Source: Chryseobacterium gotjawalense (lineage in GTDB: Bacteria; Bacteroidota; Bacteroidia; Flavobacteriales; Weeksellaceae). Taken from it: a stretch of 64,000 nt of DNA. Positions 31,779 through 40,300 of this stretch are shown here, in pieces; position 1 is the stretch's first letter; every line of letters begins with the position of its first letter. A program made the position numbers and the translations under genes. Below the pieces are notes generated by a model. The model was not told the DNA's origin. It searched no databases and saw only the letters and a program-made list of their open reading frames with translations. Location: the NCBI RefSeq assembly GCF_030012525.1, contig NZ_CP124855.1, forward strand, positions 1,860,001-1,924,000. The letters are read 5' to 3'.

Positions 31779-34709
31779 TTAAAAAGTTGTACTTAGACCA
31801 AAAGTAATAATTCTGGAAGGAGAGTATCTATTAGATGTTGTACCATTGAAAGATTGGTAAGGCTCTAATCCTTCTCTCTTACTACTCATCCAAAGATTTT
31901 CACCACTAACGAACAGTTTTAAACTGTTAATACCAACTGATTTCACAACATCCTTGTTAAAGTTATATCCTAAAGTCGCATTTCTTAACATAACATAACT
32001 TGCATCAATCAGCCATCTGGAAGAGGCAGCGCCCGGACCTGTAGTGAGTGATGAGTTCAGCACTGGCACATTTGTAATTTGACCAGGTGTAGTCCATCGG
32101 TCTAAGATATCTGCGTGAAGAGCGCCACCTTGCGGGTAGGCAGTCATTAAGTTAGCATAATTGGTATCATAAATCTTCCCTCCAGACTGATAGTTAAATG
32201 CTGCTGACAATTCCCAGTTTTTTACACTTAGAGTAGTGGATACGTTTCCATAAAAATCAGGAATTGCGGAACCTTGATATTCGTAGAGTGCTTTATTTTG
32301 GTTAGTAGTAACAAGTTTTCCATCTACTGTTCTTACATCTGCAGCATTGGCATCGAATTTTTCCTGATCTAATAAGAATAATCCCTGACCATCTGTTGGA
32401 TCAACTCCTGCCCAAGTTCTTAACCAGAAAGCATACAAATCTTTTCCAGCCATAATTTTTTTCGTTCCTGAAATAAATGACTCCTGAGATAACTTATTTA
32501 CTACGTTTTTGTAACTATTAAAAGTAGCATCCACTGTCCATCGTACATTCTTGTTTTTTATTACATCAGCAGAAAGTGAAATCTCATAACCTTTGTTAGT
32601 CATGTTACCAATATTGGTTTCAATTTCATTATCCGGAACTCCCGCGCTAAATGGTAATTTGGTTGGGAAAAGGACATCTTTTGTTTCAGAGCTGTAATAT
32701 TCAACCGTTCCTCTCACTCTTCTATTAAGAAGTTCAAACTCTAGAGCCACATCTGACTGTGCTTTAGTCTCCCAGCTAATCAACTCATCAGCAACTCTCG
32801 TTAATAGAACCCCTGGCTCATTTCCATTGTTAATTCCTAAAGTAAATAAACTTTTGTAAGCAATATTCGCATCCAAAGCATCATTACCAACTTCACCATA
32901 TGATCCTCTTAGCTTTAAGAAATTAATAGCTTTCACATTACTCAAGAAATTCTCTTTTGAAATCACCCAACCAGCACCCGCTGACCAGAAAGACTGCCAC
33001 CTAACATCTGATGCAAATCTAGATGAACCATCCCATCTAATCGAACCTTCTAATAGGTATTTTTCTTTATAATCATAATTTAGTCTACCAAACCAACCTT
33101 CCTTACTTCTTCTTGGGAAAGATGATTCGATTGAGGTATTATCTACAAAGTTTGATAAATCAAAAATTCCTTGTACTACCTGATTTCTTTTATAACCGTA
33201 TAAATAATCATATTTATATTCTATGTTTTCGTGACCAGCAAGCGCTGTAAGGCTATGATCACCGAATGTTTTGCTATAAGTTAAAACTTGATTCCAAGTA
33301 AAATCTCTTCTAAAATAAGCAGTTCTACCCGCAGAACCTACCCCAATCGCGTCTCCGATAAAAATATTGGCATAAGTTTTATTCAGTGTGCCTCTGAAGT
33401 TATAAGCTGCATTTGTTCTGAAAGTCAATTCCGGAAGAAGTTTAAATTCCGCAAAAACGTTAGACTGCAAATTGTAAGCATTGGTGGTATTGTCATTTAA
33501 TAAAGTTTCCCATACGACATTTCTCCCGGAAGCAGCATCTGCCCCTCTCATTCCTCCCGCATCATATAATACGTTTCCAGATGCATCATATAACCTTTCA
33601 CCAGTTACTGGATCATGTTGGTATGGACTATAAATCGGCCCCATTGTTCTGGTCCATCTGTATGGATTAATGAAAGCAGCATTATTATTAACACCATCTA
33701 CCGCGTTAGATCCGCTTGTTATCGTACCATTTAAGCTCGTTCCTATTTTCAACCATGATTTTACTTGCGAGTCTGCATTTAAACGAAGTCCAATTCTTTC
33801 GAAATCTGACTTGATTACATACCCCTCCTCTTTCAAATAATTTAGAGAGCTATAGAAAGTACTGTTATCGGTTCCTCCAGAAAAAGCCACATTATGTTCT
33901 TGTCTGATTCCTACTCCCATAAGAGCTTTACCCCAATCGAAATCATTATATTTCAACTGAGCATTTGGATTAAACACTCCATTTACCACTAATTGAGCAT
34001 CAGGAACATTATAAACATTTGTTTTAAGATTTCCCGCGATTAAGTTGGCAGAAGCATAGGTATTGGCAGCGGCCAAACCATCCTGCGGTCTCGCTGTAAA
34101 TCTACCATTCCTCATAGACTCCCAAGCTAAAGTATAATAATCAGATGGCCCCACACGATCATATTCTGGCACAAATCTGCTGATAATTCCCGTACTGGTA
34201 TTTAGAGTAATTCTGGACGAATTCTTTTTACCTTTTTTAGTCGTTACCAAAATCACCCCATTCGCTGCAGAAGAACCATAAAGTGAAGTAGATGCTGCAT
34301 CTTTCAATACATTGAGACTTTCAATATCATTCGGGTTAATAGAGTTTAAATTCCCTGGAAAAGGGATCCCATCCACCACAATTAAAGGTTCGTTTGAGGC
34401 TAAATAAGAGCCTGCTCCTCTAATCCTTATAGTGGGCCCATCACCTGGCTGCCCTGAACCAGCAGCAATTTGAATACCGGCTCCTGCTCCATCTAAAGCT
34501 TGAAGAACATTTGAAATTGGCCGATCTTCAATTTTTTTCGCCCCAACCTGTACGTTTGCCCCTGTTAAAGTAGATTTTTTCTGGGTACCATATGCCACAA
34601 CTACAACCTCCTCAATATTCTGAGTTTTAGTTGAATCTTTTTGTGCCATTACCGCTTGTCCTGTAAAAAACAAAACACCTGCGGTCAAAATTCTTAATCT
34701 CACATTCAT
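31779..34709 (-). CDS. SusC/RagA-family TonB-linked outer-membrane protein, pair 3
   Basis: A 976-residue SusC-like transporter. Signal peptide 1-22, TonB-box-like IEEVVVVAYGTQKKSTLTGA (32-51), plug with IRIRGAGSYLASNEPLIVVDGI and LNVLKDAASTSLYGSSAANGVI, then the barrel, ending in STTF. The CarboxypepD_reg-like domain is missing. The first 60 bases of the gene are almost the same as those of susC4. susD3 follows after 9 bases. Confidence 0.94.
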   Translation of the reverse strand: MNVRLRILTAGVLFFTGQAVMAQKDSTKTQNIEEVVVVAYGTQKKSTLTGANVQVGAKKIEDRPISNVLQALDGAGAGIQIAAGSGQPGDGPTIRIRGAGSYLASNEPLIVVDGIPFPGNLNSINPNDIESLNVLKDAASTSLYGSSAANGVILVTTKKGKKNSSRITLNTSTGIISRFVPEYDRVGPSDYYTLAWESMRNGRFTARPQDGLAAANTYASANLIAGNLKTNVYNVPDAQLVVNGVFNPNAQLKYNDFDWGKALMGVGIRQEHNVAFSGGTDNSTFYSSLNYLKEEGYVIKSDFERIGLRLNADSQVKSWLKIGTSLNGTITSGSNAVDGVNNNAAFINPYRWTRTMGPIYSPYQHDPVTGERLYDASGNVLYDAGGMRGADAASGRNVVWETLLNDNTTNAYNLQSNVFAEFKLLPELTFRTNAAYNFRGTLNKTYANIFIGDAIGVGSAGRTAYFRRDFTWNQVLTYSKTFGDHSLTALAGHENIEYKYDYLYGYKRNQVVQGIFDLSNFVDNTSIESSFPRRSKEGWFGRLNYDYKEKYLLEGSIRWDGSSRFASDVRWQSFWSAGAGWVISKENFLSNVKAINFLKLRGSYGEVGNDALDANIAYKSLFTLGINNGNEPGVLLTRVADELISWETKAQSDVALEFELLNRRVRGTVEYYSSETKDVLFPTKLPFSAGVPDNEIETNIGNMTNKGYEISLSADVIKNKNVRWTVDATFNSYKNVVNKLSQESFISGTKKIMAGKDLYAFWLRTWAGVDPTDGQGLFLLDQEKFDANAADVRTVDGKLVTTNQNKALYEYQGSAIPDFYGNVSTTLSVKNWELSAAFNYQSGGKIYDTNYANLMTAYPQGGALHADILDRWTTPGQITNVPVLNSSLTTGPGAASSRWLIDASYVMLRNATLGYNFNKDVVKSVGINSLKLFVSGENLWMSSKREGLEPYQSFNGTTSNRYSPSRIITFGLSTTF

Positions 34710-34949
34710 ATTAACACATTTTAATATTTAAGCTGCAAATATGTTAACTAGTTTTAACATAAACAATACTGAATTTCATTTTTTACTATAATACTGTTTG
34801 TTTACATGAATATTTTAACGTTAAAAAACATATTATGTATTAATTATTCAAAAATCACACGCTTTAAATAATTTTCAATCCCTGCAACCTTGCTTTTTTA
34901 ATAATGTAATATTTTAAAAAAACATTATTTAGAATAATTATAAACAAAA
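34710..34949. repeat. Leader repeat B, upstream of susC3
   Basis: Partner of leader repeat A (29907-30141); includes the 55-base identical block at 34821-34875 and promoter 3. Confidence 0.85.
34736..34766 (-). promoter_or_regulatory. susCD promoter 3, TTG-N20-CATATTTG
   Basis: TTG at 34764-34766 and CATATTTG at 34736-34743 on the minus strand, 20 bases apart. Within the spacer, TTAAAACTAGTTAA is a partial dyad that could be an operator. Confidence 0.75.
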
Positions 34950-34969
34950 AACCGCCATTGCTGGCGGTT
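34950..34969 (-). terminator. Terminator of susCD pair 4
   Basis: AACCGCCA/TGGCGGTT (34950-34957 with 34962-34969), loop TTGC, the same hairpin core as after pair 2, followed on the minus strand by a T-rich run. Confidence 0.75.
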
Positions 34970-35016
34970 CTCTTTGAAAAAATACATTTGATATTCTTAT
35001 CAAAATCTGACTTTAA

Positions 35017-36591
35017 TTAATAACCTGGATTTTGCTGTGCAGCCAAAACCGGATTAGCACTTGTTTCCAAGGTTGGGATTGGCCATACATACCTATGATC
35101 ACTATAAGGAATCGCAGGCACATCAGTAGATTTATAAACATATGGAACTCCTATTATATAATCTGCTGCAGTTGGATTCTGCCCATTTCTATATTTCGCA
35201 GGAATTCCAGAGGTAGGAGTCAGATTATCTTGCTGTAATCTGTGAATAGTATTCCAGCGAAGACCTTCTGCTAAAAACTCAATCCTTCTCTCCATCAAGA
35301 TTGCATTAATACCGGCTGTCAAATTTGCGAAAGAGGTATATTGTTCCGTAGAAGGAGAAGCTAAGGATCTGTTTCTTACTGTATTTAAGTCTACTAAATA
35401 AGAAGCATCTCCAATTCTTGCCTTAGCCTCTGCTTTGTTCAAAAGAACTTCTGAATATCTTAGAAGCGGTGAAGCATCTGTAAGCGTACCGGTATCTTTA
35501 TATTTAGCAGTAAATAGTACACCAGCTGCATTTCTAACCATAGTTGCAGATCTTCTCTTATCTGTCGCTAACCAGGTAGGTTGATTCCAGATGACAGGAC
35601 TAATTGCTATTAAACTTCTACCATTATACATAGAAGCCAAAGCACCATTAACATCTGGATTATTAGTTGCAGAATTTTCTAGAGAAAAAATACTTTCGGA
35701 ATTCCCATAGTTGTTCGCAAACGGAGTGTTTGGATCGGCTGTTAATGTATAAAGACCGTCTAGCTTATTCGCCTCTACAATAACTTTCGGATAATCTGCT
35801 TTGCTTAAATACACCCTGGTTTTTAATGCAATGGCCGCCTCTTTCGTTGCGTATACAATGGCATTTTTAGCAGATCTTGCAGCCTTAGAAGTCATCAAAG
35901 TTTCTGCCTTATCTAAATCTGCTAAAAGCTGCGTGTAATTCGCGGCTACAGTTCCTCTTGGAAGGCTCGCATTCTCTTCAATAGTGGGTAGAGAGTTACT
36001 TGCTTTCAACCTATAAGGAACTCCAAGATGCGATGCATCTGCCGTATGTTTATACGGCCGGGCAAAGAAGTTAAGCAATTCGTAATGACTGAATGCTCTA
36101 AAAAACAAAGCTTGTCCGATATAATCATTTCCTTCTGCTTCCGGGATAACTCCATTCTGGATAGCCTTGGTAACACCTTCAATCACAAGGTTAGCCCTAT
36201 TAACCAATCGGTAAGTATCTACCCAGTAGTAAACGGTATTTAGTGCGCCCGAAGGATCCCAAGTCCCGGTATAAGTTATCGCATAGAAAGAAGCTGTATT
36301 CACCATATCTTCGCCCCGCATGTCATTTTGCTGAAAATAAGCGGCACCAAAAGGATAACCCCTACCCGCGGATGATGGATTTGCGTTATTATACTGCCCG
36401 ATTGCCGCTGCCTGATACATCCCATTCACCGAGAGGATGATATTTTCTTTGGAGCTGAAAGCCACCTCTTCACTAATTTGATTATGAGGTGCAAGTTCCA
36501 TAATATTCTCCCTGTTACAGCCGGTGAGCGTGAACGCAGCAACTGCCAGTGACAAAAAATACTTTTTTGTTTTGATATTTTTGATATTCAT
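35017..36591 (-). CDS. SusD/RagB-family nutrient-binding lipoprotein, pair 4
   Basis: A 524-residue SusD-like lipoprotein. The lipobox is LTGC with Cys at 25, then NRENIMELAPHNQ. TPR helices include IGQALFFRAFSHYELLNFFARPY near 158-180, and the C-terminal block reads ILMERRIEFLAEGLRWNTIHRL with a final NPGY. It starts 11 bases after susC4. Like its partners it would act on the cell surface as the lid of its SusC. Substrate unknown. Confidence 0.94.
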   Translation of the reverse strand: MNIKNIKTKKYFLSLAVAAFTLTGCNRENIMELAPHNQISEEVAFSSKENIILSVNGMYQAAAIGQYNNANPSSAGRGYPFGAAYFQQNDMRGEDMVNTASFYAITYTGTWDPSGALNTVYYWVDTYRLVNRANLVIEGVTKAIQNGVIPEAEGNDYIGQALFFRAFSHYELLNFFARPYKHTADASHLGVPYRLKASNSLPTIEENASLPRGTVAANYTQLLADLDKAETLMTSKAARSAKNAIVYATKEAAIALKTRVYLSKADYPKVIVEANKLDGLYTLTADPNTPFANNYGNSESIFSLENSATNNPDVNGALASMYNGRSLIAISPVIWNQPTWLATDKRRSATMVRNAAGVLFTAKYKDTGTLTDASPLLRYSEVLLNKAEAKARIGDASYLVDLNTVRNRSLASPSTEQYTSFANLTAGINAILMERRIEFLAEGLRWNTIHRLQQDNLTPTSGIPAKYRNGQNPTAADYIIGVPYVYKSTDVPAIPYSDHRYVWPIPTLETSANPVLAAQQNPGY

Positions 36592-36602
36592 ATTAATAAT
36601 TT

Positions 36603-39482
36603 TTAGAAAGTTGCATTAATTCCGAAGGAAATTGTTCTTTGTCTTGGTACTGCATTATAATCCATTCCCAGATTTTCCATCTCAGGATCAATCCCTTTAT
36701 AATTGGTAAACATTATTGCATTCTGCACAACCCCATAAATCCTAAACTTAGTTAGATTAATACTGGACAGCATCGCAGGATCTAAGGAATAACCGAGGGT
36801 AATGTTATCAATTTTCACGAAGTCACCCTTCTCCACAAATCTAGAAGTAGCCTGCCCATTTAAATTAATGAAATTTCCTCTACCCCCATGTAATTTCGGA
36901 GTCCAACCATCTCCAGGATTGCTGGCACTTTGCCATCTTCCTAAGATTTCAGATCCGTTGTTATAAAAGTCCTGATTGAGCAATTCTCTTCTTGTAACAT
37001 TAAAAATATTATTTCCTCCACTAAATCTCGCCATTACACTAAAGTCAAATCTCTTATATTGTAATGCCGTATTCACAGAACCAAAATAGGTTGGAAGTGT
37101 ATTCCCTAATATTTGTCTATCATCATTTGTCAATGAAGAAGCCGCCCCCAGATTACCCGGATTGGTAGGATCAAATAAATAATAGCCCTGATTGGCAATG
37201 TTCGCCTGCACCAAAGAACCATCAGCTTTATAATACACCGGATTACCGTTAGCCGCATTCACTCCCCAATATTTATATCCATAAAGGGATCTTAATGATT
37301 CTCCTTCTCTGATAAGATAAGCAGTTTCGCCGTTTTGGGATTGGATGATATCCTTACCATCCACCAAACCTGTAACTTTATTATTCATTAAGGTCAAATT
37401 ACCTCCAATACTCCATTTCAGATTTTCATTTTTTAAGATATCAGCGTTTGCGGAAAATTCGAAACCACGATTCTCCATACTTCCAATATTTTTATTGACA
37501 GAATTGCCTGGAACCCCCAAAGAAGGAGATAATGGCACTGCAAGAATTAACCCGTCATTCTCGTTAACAAAATAATCAGCACTAAAAGTAATTCTGTTTT
37601 TCAATAATCCAAAGTCTGCACCTAAGTTTTTCTTGGTATTTGTTTCCCATTTAAGCTGATCGTTCCCTGCCTGCGAGTAGCCAATACCATTATAATCAGC
37701 ATATTTAAAACTATTATACAACCCTAAATATGGATAATTTCCGATATCGGTATTTCCCACTTTTCCATAAGATGCTCTCAGTTTCAATTCAGAAAGCGTG
37801 TTAAGATCCTTCATAAAACCTTCATTTGAAACCGTCCACCCGAGGGAAACTCCTGGGAAATTACCCCATTTATTCGCCGTTGGCAAAGAAGACAAACCAT
37901 CTCTTCTAATTGTTCCCTGAACAAAGTATTTATTCGCGAAACTATAGCTTAATCTTGCAGCATAGGAAATTAGACCATTTTCTGTGGCACCTCCGCCAGA
38001 ATATTGAGTTGCATATGAACCGGAAATCACCCCTACATCACCAAAGAAATCAGAGGACAATCCCTGGCCATCAGCAAAAAAACTGTTTGTTTTCTGTTTT
38101 TGGTATTCATTAACCAATACGACATTTAAGTTATGTGATCCAAATGTTTTGTTAAAATTCAGGATATTTTGAATATTCCACCGATCAAGGTTCAGGTAAT
38201 TATTATCGATATACCCTCCTCTTGAAAAACCGTCACCGTGAACCCTGTTCCAATAAAGAAACCCTGTAGTGACAGAACGGTCTTTACTTACTTGCAGTTT
38301 GTAATCTAACCAGTCAGTAATTTTCACATCTCCCGCTATACTCCCAATAAATCGGGAAAGATCAGAAGTGTATTTATTATTATTCACCACATAGGCGATG
38401 TTTGTAAGATCACTGGTAATTGGGATTAAGTTATCCCACTGACCAACTCTGCTTACGGTGCCTTGCGTATAGATATTATAACCAGTAGGTTTTTTGGCAT
38501 CATATATCGGTGTATTAGGCAATTGTCGAACTGCACTGAACATTGCTCCGGAAATTGAATTATATCCATTATTCAATCCTTTATAAGATGTTTCCGAGTA
38601 GGCAAAATTGGTACTGAGTTTAAACCAATCTGTAACCTTTTGATCGGCGTTCATTCTCAGTGAAATTCTCTCCATTGCATTTGGGATAATCACCCCTTCC
38701 TGCTTTGTATATCCTAGAGAAGCGTAATAGTTACCCTTTCCGAGCCCACCTGTCATCGACAAGAAATGATCAGTTTGCGTACCTGTTCTAAGCACCGCTT
38801 TTTGCCAATCAGTATTATAATCGCTGCCTTTAGCCCATACTGTTCCAGCTGCTTTTGCTTTTTCATTAGAAATTGTCAAGAAGTCAGGAGTCTCCAATAG
38901 ATCCAATTTCTTTACTACACTTGCTACACTGAACATGTTATTATACGATACCGTAAATTTTCCGTTTTTCCCTTTTTTCGTAGTAATCAGGACAACTCCA
39001 TTAGCGGCACGAGAGCCATAAATTGCAGTTGCTGCGCCATCTTTCAGCACGGTCATTGACTCAATATCAGCCGGATTAATGTCCGCCAAGGCATTGGTGT
39101 AAGTATTGCCGCCACCGGTATTGCCGGCAAAAATAGGAACTCCATCGACAACATATAATGGCGATGTACCTGACGATATCGTATTCACCCCTCGAATACG
39201 TACTGTTGGCGCTCTACCAATATCACCTGAGCTACTTACCACCTGTACGCCAGATGCCCTACCCGCTAATTGCGCTTCGAACGTAGGAGTATTCAAATTG
39301 GCGATATCACTTCCTTTCACAGTTGTAATGGAGGAAGTTACATCTGCTTTCTTTTGGGTCCCATAGCCGACTACAACAACCTCCTCAATATTTTGAGTTT
39401 TAGTTGAGTCCTGCTGTGCCACTAACGCCTGTCCTGTAAAAAACAAAACACCTGCGGTCAAAATTCTTAATTTCACATTCAT
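36603..39482 (-). CDS. SusC/RagA-family TonB-linked outer-membrane protein, pair 4
   Basis: A 959-residue SusC-like transporter. Signal peptide 1-22, TonB-box-like IEEVVVVGYGTQKKADVTSS (32-51), plug with VRIRGVNTISSGTSPLYVVDGV and MTVLKDGAATAIYGSRAANGVV, then the barrel ending in NATF. No N-terminal CarboxypepD_reg-like domain. This is the first transcribed gene of the four-pair block as read on the minus strand; its upstream gap is the longest (about 780 bases) and holds tandem repeats. Confidence 0.94.
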   Translation of the reverse strand: MNVKLRILTAGVLFFTGQALVAQQDSTKTQNIEEVVVVGYGTQKKADVTSSITTVKGSDIANLNTPTFEAQLAGRASGVQVVSSSGDIGRAPTVRIRGVNTISSGTSPLYVVDGVPIFAGNTGGGNTYTNALADINPADIESMTVLKDGAATAIYGSRAANGVVLITTKKGKNGKFTVSYNNMFSVASVVKKLDLLETPDFLTISNEKAKAAGTVWAKGSDYNTDWQKAVLRTGTQTDHFLSMTGGLGKGNYYASLGYTKQEGVIIPNAMERISLRMNADQKVTDWFKLSTNFAYSETSYKGLNNGYNSISGAMFSAVRQLPNTPIYDAKKPTGYNIYTQGTVSRVGQWDNLIPITSDLTNIAYVVNNNKYTSDLSRFIGSIAGDVKITDWLDYKLQVSKDRSVTTGFLYWNRVHGDGFSRGGYIDNNYLNLDRWNIQNILNFNKTFGSHNLNVVLVNEYQKQKTNSFFADGQGLSSDFFGDVGVISGSYATQYSGGGATENGLISYAARLSYSFANKYFVQGTIRRDGLSSLPTANKWGNFPGVSLGWTVSNEGFMKDLNTLSELKLRASYGKVGNTDIGNYPYLGLYNSFKYADYNGIGYSQAGNDQLKWETNTKKNLGADFGLLKNRITFSADYFVNENDGLILAVPLSPSLGVPGNSVNKNIGSMENRGFEFSANADILKNENLKWSIGGNLTLMNNKVTGLVDGKDIIQSQNGETAYLIREGESLRSLYGYKYWGVNAANGNPVYYKADGSLVQANIANQGYYLFDPTNPGNLGAASSLTNDDRQILGNTLPTYFGSVNTALQYKRFDFSVMARFSGGNNIFNVTRRELLNQDFYNNGSEILGRWQSASNPGDGWTPKLHGGRGNFINLNGQATSRFVEKGDFVKIDNITLGYSLDPAMLSSINLTKFRIYGVVQNAIMFTNYKGIDPEMENLGMDYNAVPRQRTISFGINATF

Positions 39483-39508
39483 ATTAACATATTTTAATAT
39501 TTAATTGA

Positions 39509-39539
39509 CAAATATGTTAATAAAATTTAACGCCAGCAA
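39509..39539 (-). promoter_or_regulatory. susCD promoter 4, TTG-N20-CATATTTG
   Basis: TTG at 39537-39539 and CATATTTG at 39509-39516, spacing 20, minus strand. The flanking sequence is unlike leaders A and B, so conservation is confined to the promoter core and the AAATATTAAAA leader. Confidence 0.75.
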
Positions 39540-40260
39540 CACCAATTTATAAATTTTATCACAATAACTGAAATCAACAACCTATAAAACATCATTTTAA
39601 TAAATAAGCAACAGATAACGCAACTTATATTGGATTTTAACTAAAAAATATTAATTTTTAGCAGTTCAAAAACACTGCACTAAACGCTAATCTATATTGA
39701 TTCTAAATAATTAACCATCAATAATGTGATTTTATTGTAAAAAAGAATAAAATACTTAGGTTTTAATTTGAATTTCACACCAATAATAAGACATCAATGA
39801 TAAATTGAAAATAATAATTATCAGAGAAGCTGAATATTATGCACCTTTTAAGAACAGTATATATATTGGAATAGGGATCCTTCGAAAAAAATAAAATAGT
39901 AAAATACAGCACTTTAAATACTCAGAGGATTCTTTTGAAGAGTTGAAAAGCTAACTTTTTACCTTAGTTTTTTAGCATCGTTCTCATGAACTCCTCATGA
40001 ACTATCCATGAAGCATCCATCAAGCATCCATCAAGCATCCATCAAGCAACGTTTTGATTTACCCGTCCTGAAATAACTGTACAAGTTAATACATAAATGC
40101 TGATGTAAAAATTTATGACATGTCATAGCAATCCTTTTTCTGAGTAAATGCACCGTTTAAAATTACCTAAGGTAAATAAAAAGAGCTGAGATTATTAAAA
40201 GATAGTTTGGGGCTTTAAAAGTTTCTTTACGATCTGTAAAACATCTTCATAAAAACAAAA
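39540..40260. other. Long non-coding gap between susC4 and infB
   Basis: About 720 bases with no open frame of note on either strand. Very AT-rich to about 39950, then an 11-bp tandem repeat block (39986-40051), then plain sequence up to the infB terminator. No tRNA or riboswitch pattern was recognised. Confidence 0.6.
39986..40051. repeat. Six tandem 11-bp repeats
   Basis: Units start at 39986, 39997, 40008, 40019, 40030 and 40041. Units 4 and 5 are ATCAAGCATCC exactly; unit 3 is ATGAAGCATCC; units 1 and 2 (ATGAACTCCTC, ATGAACTATCC) are more diverged; unit 6 ends AACG. There are no spacers between units. Confidence 0.9.
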
Positions 40261-40283
40261 AAACCTGCTAAACTAGCAGGTTT
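40261..40283 (-). terminator. Terminator of rimP-nusA-infB
   Basis: A 10-bp perfect stem AAACCTGCTA/TAGCAGGTTT (40261-40270 with 40274-40283), loop AAC, followed on the minus strand by a T7 run. It begins 18 bases past the infB stop. Confidence 0.9.
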
Positions 40284-40300
40284 TAATTATATTTAAAGAA

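Noticed and set aside
21125-39482. The four susCD pairs as a polysaccharide utilisation locus
   Set aside because: No glycoside hydrolase, lyase, sulfatase or hybrid regulator is among them, so a polysaccharide substrate cannot be claimed.
39986-40051. Tandem repeat considered as a CRISPR array
   Set aside because: Units are 11 bases and directly joined, with no spacers and no cas genes.
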